Assembly: GCF_000518605.1 (NCBI RefSeq)
Contig: NZ_KI912459.1
Span: 161,235-225,234, forward strand
Length of the DNA stretch: 64,000 bases
Direction of reading: 5' to 3'
DNA from: Shewanella fidelis ATCC BAA-318
GTDB taxonomy: Bacteria; Pseudomonadota; Gammaproteobacteria; Enterobacterales; Shewanellaceae
In this document: piece after piece, positions 53,304 through 60,907 of the stretch
Numbering within the stretch: the stretch's first letter is position 1
How the letters are laid out: every line of letters begins with the position of its first letter
Notes under the pieces: model-generated
Seen by the model: the letters and a program-made list of their open reading frames with translations, nothing else
Told to the model about the DNA's origin: nothing
Database searches by the model: none
Translations under genes and position numbers: made by a program

Positions 53304-53461
53304 GCATGTTAGCCAAGCGTTATCATGAACTCGATCATCAAATTCGTGGTCTGGAAAAAACTCAAGTTCCAAGTAGCGATGCTTTTTTTAATCAACTAAA
53401 AGCGGAGCGGGTTAATCTGAAAGATCAGATCTACAAATTATTGGTTGCCCACTCGAAATAG
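53216..53461 (+). CDS. YdcH/DUF465 family small protein
   Basis: 81 aa from the ATG at 53216, preceded by AAGGAGAAGG. The pattern HLLTHEFPEYLSAIIELKST, then FCMLAKRYHELDHQIRGLE and LKAERVNLKDQIYKLL is that of DUF465, a short helical hairpin or coiled coil. Function unknown. This is the intact copy; a truncated one is at 50823. Confidence 0.92.
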   Translation: MLGENHLLTHEFPEYLSAIIELKSTNKTFCMLAKRYHELDHQIRGLEKTQVPSSDAFFNQLKAERVNLKDQIYKLLVAHSK

Positions 53462-53563
53462 AGCCACTAGCTTTTTAGGCAGACAAGTATTTTTTAGCGC
53501 TGATTATCAACCGTTTATTTGGCTAGCACTTTATTGGTGTTGTGCTAGCCCAATGTAACGTTT

Positions 53564-53590
53564 GATTAGTGATTAGTGATTAGTGATTAG
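53564..53590. repeat. Short tandem repeat of GATTAGT
   Basis: Nearly four perfect 7-bp units directly after the ydcH region and just past the end of the RND pump gene. A slippage-prone tract, probably without function. Confidence 0.8.
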
Positions 53591-56500
53591 GGCTTTATCT
53601 GTGCTAGCGACTGAACCTGTGCTGCGGACTCTGTTGTAGAACAGTCAGTTAATCGTCTAGGGCGCATGATCAAATGGTACATAGTGGGTACCCAAATCAA
53701 AGACAATAGGGTCGTTAGCAGTGTGCCGCCAGCGATTGCAATGGCAAAGGGGGGCCAGAAGCCGCCGCCAGCAATAATGAGCGGCAAGAAGCCACCTATG
53801 GTTGTAATGGTCGTTGAGCCGATATGACGGCCACAGCAGGTCACTAAGTCAACGATTAAGCCTGTATCTCCCGCTCGTGTTTCGGCTCTTTCTTCTAATT
53901 CGGCAATAATGACAATGGCTGCATTAATCGCTAACCCCATGAGACCGAGCAGACCAATAATAACGGTAAAACCAAACGGGTATCCAAAACTATACACCGC
54001 CAGTAAACCAAGGCCTGCTGATTGCATAGCACTTAACAAGATAATGCCCGTCAGCCTAAATGAATTGAAAGACAACACCACTGTGGTTAACAGTAGCGTT
54101 ACTACCAGCACTAGATTTGACATTAGGTTACCGACAGCCTCGTTGCGCTTAGCACTTTCACCACCGAGCTCGATTCTGTAGCCACTTGGCAAGGCAATAC
54201 TTGCTAGCGCTTCGCTGGCATTATCAACCACGGTTTGCGGCAATACGCCCGCGGTCAGATAGGCTTCAATAGTATTCACTCGCTGTCCATCTCGCCTTGG
54301 AATGGCGCCACGACTGACTTCAATGGTATTGGTTGAGATAGCTGACAGTGGAATACCATTGCCGTTTGGGGAAACCAAAGTGATGGATGACAGTTTAGTT
54401 TGCTGTTCTCGCATACTGTCATTTAAACGTACACGAACGGGTAACGACTCAGTTTGTTCTAATATGCTGCCGCCATTGATCCCCGTTGTCGCCATTTCAA
54501 CTTGTTTAGCAATATCGGTCAGGGATAAGCCACTCATCAAGCTAGCGTCTTCATTTATTTGTAACCATACTTTTGGTGCGCCAGCACTGAGTGTTGCACG
54601 GGTATGAATAACATCAGCGGTATCAGATAAGACTTTACGAACTTGCTCACCTAGTAATTGTAATTGATCAAGATTTGGTCCGAAAATTCGCACTTCTACC
54701 GGCGCGTTAAACGGTGGGCCTTGCTCTAGTTTACGAACAATAATTTGGGCTTGTGGATAAGCGCTATCTAGCGATTTTTGTAATGTTGGAATTAGGCGGT
54801 TAGCTGTGGCAAAGTCTGTGGTTTTGACCATAGCTTGCGCGTAATTACTTGCGCCTTGTTGGCGCTGTAATAAGTTGTAGTAGAAAGAGGGCGCATTGCC
54901 ACCAACCACCCAATCGATGCGCTCAACGCCTTGGGTTTGTCTTAGATCGAGATCTATGTTCTCTATTTGTGTGCGAGTTTGGCTAAGGCTGGCTTGTGGC
55001 GCTAAATACACCTCTATTTGGAACATATCTCTATCTGAAGGTGGGAAAAACTGTTCAGTCATTTTTCCTGCGGCAATAAAGCCCATTACCGGCAACACAC
55101 CAATGATAATTGCAGCGATTAAAGGTCGCGACAGGGCTAAAGTTAGCGTTTGACGAAATGCTTGGCTCAATAGTGGCAAGTTTATGCCGTGGTGATACCA
55201 GCGGCTTCCCTTACCATCTACACCAAAACGACCTGCAAGTCCGGCGATGATGGTGTGAGAGATAATAAATGAGCCTAACAGGGCAAAAATAACTGAGATA
55301 GCAATGCCGCCAACAAACTCACCAGCGGCACCTGGCATTAGTACAATTGGCGCAAATGCCAGCATGGTCGTAATGGTTGAACCTGCCAAAGGTAGCCACA
55401 GGTGTTGTAAAGTCTGTTTAACCGCGTTGAGTCTATCCATGCCTTGCTGACGTCGCTGGGAGATGGCATCGACAATAACAATGGCGTTATCGACCATAAT
55501 ACCGAGTGCGACAACAAGTCCGGTTACTGACATTTGATGGATAGGCAGTCCAATAAATTTCATACACGCTAGCGTAAATAAGGCGGTAAGCGGCAATGAC
55601 AGCGATACGATGACAGCGTTTCTCAGCCCCAGAGTTAGCATCAATACGACAAGGATGATGATAAAGCCAAGTAACAGGCTGCCAATCAAGTCACTTAGTC
55701 TTTCAGTGGTATAGCCTTCCTGATCGAATAGCCACTCGATCTCAATATTGGCTGGAATGCTGCTTTGAAGATCATCAACCACAAGTCTCACCTGCTCGAG
55801 CCAAAGATCTACGCGAGTATTGCTTAGCATTCTAGCTGCGACCATAACCCCTTGTTGCTGCTCAATTAAGGCGATACTGCTCGCAGGTTCCTTAGGTTGA
55901 CGGCTGATTTTGGCTATGTCAGCCAAACGAATGATTTGGCCATCAGTAGTAATTTTTAAAGGCACTTGGGCTACACGGCTAATGGAGTCTAGTTCACCGG
56001 AAACCTCAACGAGAGCTTTAAAATGTTGGTTGTTAATTTCGCCTGCAGACACTTTAGTGTCAGCATCTTGCAAGATTTGCGCAATAGCAGCAGGCGACAG
56101 GCCGAGTTGATTAACTTTGTGACCATCGAGTTGGACTAAAATTTCTTCGTTGGGCTGACCGTACAAGATGACAAAATCTGTGCCACCTAACAGACGTAAT
56201 CGACTTTGTAACTCTTTGGCATAACGGTTTAGCATGTCGGTTCGAACGCTGCCACTGCCGCGCCAAGCCACGCCCAAAATGGCGGTATTGGCGTAACCAA
56301 GTTGGTCATCTAAATTGGAGTTTTGTGCCGATGCAGGCAACAAGCCCTTGGCATCGGCGATCAGATCTCTGGCCCTTGACCAAACTGGTGCGGTTTCTAA
56401 CACATCATCTTTGAGCTCTAACTGAATAACTGAAATGCCAGGGCGAGAGGTGGATTGCACTAGCTTTAACTCTTCTAGTCGCCTTAGTTGGCTTTCAAGC

Positions 56501-56691
56501 TCTTCGGTAACTAATGCCTCAACTCGCTCAGCAGAGGCGCCTGGGTAGTGGGTAATCACTGATGCAAAGCGGTTAGTGATCTCTGGATCTTCCATTCGAG
56601 GCAGGCTTGAGATCGCACCGAGTCCAGCAACAATCAGCAACGCGATGACTAAGCTAATGAGGCGGCCGTTTTCAACTAATGACTTGACCAT
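53587..56691 (-). CDS. RND efflux transporter, inner-membrane permease
   Basis: 1034 aa from the ATG at 56691. Twelve membrane segments and two large periplasmic loops of the AcrB/HAE1 type. The proton-relay aspartate in TM4 is in GIMVDNAIVIVDAISQRR; N-terminal SLPRMEDPEITNRFASVITHYPGASAERVE is typical of the VexF-like subgroup. It exports drugs or other amphiphiles with the adaptor gene upstream (six bases away). No outer-membrane channel gene is adjacent, so TolC may be shared. The TetR gene probably represses the operon. Confidence 0.93.
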   Translation of the reverse strand: MVKSLVENGRLISLVIALLIVAGLGAISSLPRMEDPEITNRFASVITHYPGASAERVEALVTEELESQLRRLEELKLVQSTSRPGISVIQLELKDDVLETAPVWSRARDLIADAKGLLPASAQNSNLDDQLGYANTAILGVAWRGSGSVRTDMLNRYAKELQSRLRLLGGTDFVILYGQPNEEILVQLDGHKVNQLGLSPAAIAQILQDADTKVSAGEINNQHFKALVEVSGELDSISRVAQVPLKITTDGQIIRLADIAKISRQPKEPASSIALIEQQQGVMVAARMLSNTRVDLWLEQVRLVVDDLQSSIPANIEIEWLFDQEGYTTERLSDLIGSLLLGFIIILVVLMLTLGLRNAVIVSLSLPLTALFTLACMKFIGLPIHQMSVTGLVVALGIMVDNAIVIVDAISQRRQQGMDRLNAVKQTLQHLWLPLAGSTITTMLAFAPIVLMPGAAGEFVGGIAISVIFALLGSFIISHTIIAGLAGRFGVDGKGSRWYHHGINLPLLSQAFRQTLTLALSRPLIAAIIIGVLPVMGFIAAGKMTEQFFPPSDRDMFQIEVYLAPQASLSQTRTQIENIDLDLRQTQGVERIDWVVGGNAPSFYYNLLQRQQGASNYAQAMVKTTDFATANRLIPTLQKSLDSAYPQAQIIVRKLEQGPPFNAPVEVRIFGPNLDQLQLLGEQVRKVLSDTADVIHTRATLSAGAPKVWLQINEDASLMSGLSLTDIAKQVEMATTGINGGSILEQTESLPVRVRLNDSMREQQTKLSSITLVSPNGNGIPLSAISTNTIEVSRGAIPRRDGQRVNTIEAYLTAGVLPQTVVDNASEALASIALPSGYRIELGGESAKRNEAVGNLMSNLVLVVTLLLTTVVLSFNSFRLTGIILLSAMQSAGLGLLAVYSFGYPFGFTVIIGLLGLMGLAINAAIVIIAELEERAETRAGDTGLIVDLVTCCGRHIGSTTITTIGGFLPLIIAGGGFWPPFAIAIAGGTLLTTLLSLIWVPTMYHLIMRPRRLTDCSTTESAAQVQSLAQIKP

Positions 56692-56697
56692 CAATGC

Positions 56698-57810
56698 TTA
56701 CCTCGTTGCAACTTGGGTTTGTTGGCTAACGAGCTGACCGGCAACCAGTTTATGAAGGCCTTGGGAGACGTATTGCTCATTTGGACTGATAGCACCGTTA
56801 ATAAATGCTTTATTGTCAGTGGTATAAATAATCTCTACGTCGCGTCTCTCAATGCTAAATAGGTTGTTGTCGGCAGGGCTAAGCGTGTAGATATTCCACA
56901 GACCACGGACACCATCTGTAAGCGCGCTGAGTGGCACCCAATAACCTTGGCTAGCTTGGGTTTGTTGGTAGTGTAAATAACTTAGCTCACCATTAATCAC
57001 CTTAGCCGATTTTGGCAAAGTCACGCGCAAATCAACAGTGCGAGTTACTGGGTTTAGCTCTGCGCCTATCCCTGCGATAACACCTTGCAATGGCTGATCT
57101 CTAACGGTGATATCAACGGCTTGCCCGCTGGTTAACTGGCTGGCTATTTCAACAGGAACGCCGATATAGGCTTGAATATTGTTGTGTTCGATGATGGTGA
57201 ATACCGGGCTACCCACATTAACGACTTCTGCTAAATTATGGTTGCGCTTACTGATCACACCGTCAAAGGGGGCTAGTAAAGTGGACTTGTCGATTTTTAG
57301 TTGATTGGCTAGTAACGATGCTTCTAGGCGTGTTTTTGCCGCGAGTAAACTATTGAGTTGCCCCTTGAGTTCATCTAGTTGTTGCTCAGAGACATAGCCT
57401 TGCTTCTGCAGGCCTAAGCTTCTATCTAATGTTGCTCTAGCTAAATCTAAATCGGCTTTGTTCTGTGAAAGGCTGGCATTGAGTTCGTTTTGGGCTGCGA
57501 CTAAAAGACGGGTATCTAGCTTGGCAAGTAGTTGTCCTTGCTTAACATTATCGCCGCTGTCTACTGCTAGCGCCTTAATCTTTCCTGAGAGTTCAAAGCC
57601 AATCTCTGTGGTATTGCCCGAACGAATGGTACCAGAGAAGGTTTGTTGGTACAGGTATGAATCGGCAAGCACTAATGACTGGCTGCTAACAGATTGATAG
57701 CTTGGTTGAGGAGCTTGTTCTATAACAGGATCTTGGCAAGCGGATACTAGAGAAATTGCCACTAAACCCATTAGCCATTTTTGATTAGCTAGAACTCTTG
57801 TCGTTATCAT
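56698..57810 (-). CDS. RND efflux periplasmic adaptor lipoprotein
   Basis: 370 aa from the ATG at 57810. It has lipobox LVSAC (about residue 25), a lipoyl/barrel-sandwich half (KIKALAVDSGDNVKQGQLLAKLDTRLL), an alpha-helical hairpin (about 100-165; DLDLARATLDRS, QKQGYVSEQQLDELKGQL), and the second half-motif STLLAPFDGVISKRNHNLAEVVN. It links the pump to an outer-membrane channel. It is divergent from the TetR gene. Confidence 0.94.
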   Translation of the reverse strand: MITTRVLANQKWLMGLVAISLVSACQDPVIEQAPQPSYQSVSSQSLVLADSYLYQQTFSGTIRSGNTTEIGFELSGKIKALAVDSGDNVKQGQLLAKLDTRLLVAAQNELNASLSQNKADLDLARATLDRSLGLQKQGYVSEQQLDELKGQLNSLLAAKTRLEASLLANQLKIDKSTLLAPFDGVISKRNHNLAEVVNVGSPVFTIIEHNNIQAYIGVPVEIASQLTSGQAVDITVRDQPLQGVIAGIGAELNPVTRTVDLRVTLPKSAKVINGELSYLHYQQTQASQGYWVPLSALTDGVRGLWNIYTLSPADNNLFSIERRDVEIIYTTDNKAFINGAISPNEQYVSQGLHKLVAGQLVSQQTQVATR

Positions 57811-57867
57811 TACATACAACCTGTCTTGTTAAGCACTAGAGTGAGTAAGGTATAAAAAATGTTAAAC

Positions 57868-57944
57868 TAGACTGCCTAGTCTAGTGGCTAAGAACTAGAC
57901 TGTCTAGTCTATTTAGTAGTTAAATGGACTGGCTAGTCTAGTTT
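57868..57944. promoter_or_regulatory. Three tandem palindromic operators (TetR-type)
   Basis: The palindromic core GACTGNCTAGTC occurs at 57872-57883, 57900-57911 and 57929-57940, spaced 28 and 29 bp, with flanking CTA/TAG bases extending the arms in copies 1 and 2. They fill the space between the divergent adaptor and TetR genes. Confidence 0.85.
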
Positions 57945-58002
57945 ATGTTTAAATATCGTTATTAAGTATTGTTATGGCTAAACAGTAGGAGTGTTGCTGG
58001 TG

Positions 58003-58617
58003 ATGAATGTACCTGTATTGAATCGCAGTGAACAAAAAAGATCGCAGATCTTACAAGCCGCAAAGGAGCTTTTTTGTGAGCAAGGGTTTCCAAATACCAG
58101 CATGGATGAGGTCGCTAAGTTAGCAGGTGTATCTAAACAGACAGTCTATTCCCACTTTGGCTGTAAAGACGATTTGTTTGTGGCATCGATTGAATCTAAG
58201 TGTTTAGTTCACGGCGTGAATCAAGATCTGTTATCTGATCCTTCAAGTCCTGAAGCAAGCTTAGCTTTATTTGCTAAGCATTTTGGCGAGGTGATCACTA
58301 GCCCCGAGGCGGTAACTGTTTTTAAGGCTTGTGTGTCACAGTCTGATACCCACCCAGAGATCTCTGAGTTATTTTACAACGCAGGACCCAAACATATTCT
58401 TGGTTTGCTTGCAGACTATTTATCAAAAGTTTCTGCGATGGGGAAATATCAGTTCAAACAGCCGCATCATTGCGCGGTAAGACTGTGTTTAATGGTGTTT
58501 GGTGAAGTAAGAATGCGTTTAGATTTAGGCCTCAATGTTGATGATTTACAGTCTGAGCGCGACGCCTATGTACAAGATACGGTAGAGATGTTTTTAAAGG
58601 CTTACAAAGTGAGTTAA
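58003..58617 (+). CDS. TetR family regulator of the RND pump
   Basis: 204 aa from the ATG at 58003; GTG at 58000 or 57991 cannot be excluded as AGGAG lies eleven bases upstream of the ATG. The N-terminal helix-turn-helix is clear: ILQAAKELFCEQGFPNTSMDEVAKLAGVSKQTVYSHFGCKDDLF in two parts of the helix bundle (about residues 15-60). The C-terminal ligand-binding domain is of the AcrR type. It probably represses itself and the pump by binding the three operators in front of it. Confidence 0.93.
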   Translation: MNVPVLNRSEQKRSQILQAAKELFCEQGFPNTSMDEVAKLAGVSKQTVYSHFGCKDDLFVASIESKCLVHGVNQDLLSDPSSPEASLALFAKHFGEVITSPEAVTVFKACVSQSDTHPEISELFYNAGPKHILGLLADYLSKVSAMGKYQFKQPHHCAVRLCLMVFGEVRMRLDLGLNVDDLQSERDAYVQDTVEMFLKAYKVS

Positions 58618-58636
58618 GCTGAAATTGATTACCCCC

Positions 58637-58663
58637 AAAAGCAGCGATTAGCTGCTTTTTTTA
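58637..58663 (+). terminator. Terminator after the TetR gene
   Basis: 9-bp stem AAAAGCAGC with GCTGCTTTT, then a T run. Confidence 0.9.
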
Positions 58664-58802
58664 TATCAAGTCGCCAGCTAAATAAGTGTTCTACAATAAT
58701 CAGATACAAAATGATCCTTTGGTGTTGGCGTGCCGTAATATACAGTCATACAAAATATCTTTATTAATTTTCATATAATAATTAGCTAATGGAGTTAGCA
58801 AA

Positions 58803-59693
58803 ATGAACAAGTTACTAGCAACCAGTGCGCTAGCCTTATCTACATTAGTTTCGTCGCCAGCGGCATTAGCTGAGCAGCAAGCGCAATCTTCCTATCGACC
58901 AAGTCCATTTAGCTTAAGTGCTACCAGAATGACTACTGGCACTGCAGATGTTGGTACTAATGAGCTACAGCGTGACCAATGGATGTTTGATTTTAAAGCT
59001 AGCATGCCACTTGGAAAGAAATGGTTTATTGGCGCCGGTGTTGGTTATGACAACCTTGATTACGACTGGCGTTCAGCGAGTTTGGTTGGTAATACTCAAA
59101 CTTGGGATAAAATTGAGCGTTATCGTGCAAGTTTGTCGTTGTCATACAGACCAAATAAAAACTGGATGTTTATGCTAGCGCCTAAGCTGCAATATGCTTA
59201 TGCCGATACGGCTTCCGCAAGCAATGCTGAAAGTTACGGTACGGTATTATCGGGTATGTATCGCTTTGATTCGGGCAATGTATTGGGGCTTGGTGTTGCC
59301 TACCTAAATGATATTGATGAAGTAAGAACTATTCCTTTTATCGCTGTTAATTGGCAAATTACTGAAAACCTAAAGCTAGGTAATCCGTTTTCGGCGGGCT
59401 TTAGTGGTCCCGCTGGATTAGAGTTAAGCTATCAATTAGACCCCAATTGGCAGCTGGGTGCCGGCACATCAAAACGTACTAACCGTTTTTTAATCGCCGA
59501 TGACAAAGAAACTGCTGAAATTGATGAATGGGTTAGCTTTATTCGTTTAGGTTGGGATATCTCTAAGGCGGTAAGCGTTAATGCGTATGCTGGCTACTTC
59601 TTCAATGGTGAGCTGGAATTAAACCCACAAAACAGTAAACAGGATATAGATAACCAGGGCGCTGCCGCCCTGGATGTGACATTCAAATTTTAG
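58803..59693 (+). CDS. Outer-membrane beta-barrel protein (DUF6268-like)
   Basis: 296 aa with a signal peptide (TSALALSTLVSSPAALA, cleavage about residue 23). Alternating hydrophobic strands run through the sequence (WFIGAGVGYDNLDYDW, YRASLSLSYRPNKNWMFMLAP) and it ends in TFKF with a terminal Phe, as expected of an outer-membrane barrel. Probably about ten to twelve strands. The ligand or role is unknown. It stands alone with its own promoter region. Confidence 0.8.
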   Translation: MNKLLATSALALSTLVSSPAALAEQQAQSSYRPSPFSLSATRMTTGTADVGTNELQRDQWMFDFKASMPLGKKWFIGAGVGYDNLDYDWRSASLVGNTQTWDKIERYRASLSLSYRPNKNWMFMLAPKLQYAYADTASASNAESYGTVLSGMYRFDSGNVLGLGVAYLNDIDEVRTIPFIAVNWQITENLKLGNPFSAGFSGPAGLELSYQLDPNWQLGAGTSKRTNRFLIADDKETAEIDEWVSFIRLGWDISKAVSVNAYAGYFFNGELELNPQNSKQDIDNQGAAALDVTFKF

Positions 59694-59712
59694 CAAGGCG
59701 CTAAAATCTAAA

Positions 59713-60273
59713 TTACTTGCCCAGCATAGCTTCTTTTAAGCTATCTTGGGCAGGTGCTTTACCTAGCCAAATTTTTAATAACGCTTGGCGGAAATCTTCA
59801 CCAGCGATTGTTGCCTGAGCTTGACCATTTTTGTACGCGGTAACGCCTGTTGCTTTATCAGCTAATAGTGTAAATTGGTCGCCTTCAATAATTTCAGCGC
59901 TAAATAGCCCCATAAACTGCTCAATTTTTGCGGCAATAGGCGCTGTATTGCCATCGGTGGCATCGTCAAAACCTTCGGTGATGGCATCTTTCATTTTATC
60001 AGCAGTGATCATACCTGAGGTGATATTCAAACGTACTGCAACACTTGGCGCATCAAGGGCTGCTTGCGCATTATCAATCTGACTTGGCACATATAGGCTA
60101 CCAACGTATAAATCGATAAAGAACTTGCTACGAACACCGGCACCATTAAGTACCAATGCCTGATCCTCAAGCGTGATGCTATCGTCAAGTTGTACGCCTG
60201 ATACTTCTTTTGCTTGTAGCGAAGATGACAGTAACATGCTTGTTGCAAGGAGTAGGGGAGAAAGGTATTTCAT
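59713..60273 (-). CDS. Exported chalcone-isomerase-like protein
   Basis: 186 aa with a signal peptide (SPLLLATSMLLSSSLQA, cleavage about residue 21). The pattern VLNGAGVRSKFFIDLYVGSLYVP and the closing RQALLKIWLGKAPAQDSLKEAMLG are those of bacterial chalcone-isomerase-like proteins. The flavonoid active-site residues are generally not kept in this group and the bacterial function is unknown, with fatty-acid or lipid binding suggested for relatives. Confidence 0.88.
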   Translation of the reverse strand: MKYLSPLLLATSMLLSSSLQAKEVSGVQLDDSITLEDQALVLNGAGVRSKFFIDLYVGSLYVPSQIDNAQAALDAPSVAVRLNITSGMITADKMKDAITEGFDDATDGNTAPIAAKIEQFMGLFSAEIIEGDQFTLLADKATGVTAYKNGQAQATIAGEDFRQALLKIWLGKAPAQDSLKEAMLGK

Positions 60274-60287
60274 TATTATCTCATCTT

Positions 60288-60311
60288 AAAAAAGCGGCTA
60301 GTTTTAGCCGC
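60288..60311 (-). terminator. Terminator of the DUF2947 gene
   Basis: 7-bp stem GCGGCTA/TAGCCGC overlaps the DUF2947 stop codon. On the minus strand six T residues follow. Confidence 0.85.
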
Positions 60312-60783
60312 GAGTACCTAATTGAAACTGGCCGCTTTGATGGAAAATAGCGGCTTGCTTTTGTTTAGCTGAAATAAGCAGAGGACCATCGTCAAAGAAT
60401 AAGAAACACTTCCAGTTACGGACAAATACATCCCAGCGTGTTTCTATCACTTGGTATTTTTCGTAGCAAAAATAAACTGGAGTATCATCAGCCCAGTTAA
60501 AGTGTTCACTAAAACCTTCTGGTAGAGCTGGATCTTCGCTATCCCAAGCACTTTGCCAATGCTCTGTAAGACTCCAAGCATTGCTCTTCGCTGCCCAGTC
60601 ACCTTTGGTGAATTGTTCGGTACGGCTACTTTTATTACTTATCCATTTATTCCAAACTTCCATCGATGATTTTTGATCAAGCGGTAAAATTTGCGCTTTA
60701 TCTGCATCAGTGACTGGCAGATCTTTATGGTTAAAGATCCACTTACGTTTGTATTGTTCAAATGGAATATAGGTATGTGCCAC
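60304..60783 (-). CDS. DUF2947 family protein
   Basis: 159 aa, rich in Trp (RKWIF, VWNKWIS, EHWQSAW, FNWAD, TRWDVFVRNWKCFLF). The pattern YIPFEQYKRKWIFNHKDLPV followed by WEI-like and FFDDGPLLIS segments fits DUF2947, found in Shewanella and Vibrio. No signal peptide or membrane segment. Function unknown. It ends in a good terminator overlapping its stop codon. Confidence 0.75.
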   Translation of the reverse strand: MAHTYIPFEQYKRKWIFNHKDLPVTDADKAQILPLDQKSSMEVWNKWISNKSSRTEQFTKGDWAAKSNAWSLTEHWQSAWDSEDPALPEGFSEHFNWADDTPVYFCYEKYQVIETRWDVFVRNWKCFLFFDDGPLLISAKQKQAAIFHQSGQFQLGTRG

Positions 60784-60907
60784 AGCGCCTCACTTGCAAG
60801 GATAGTAATATTAAAAACGCTGGCATTATACCTTGCAAGGCGGGGGAATAGCAGCGGCGCAATGAGTTTTTTTACTTCACGCCGCAGCTGACTTGTGTTT
60901 TGGCTGG

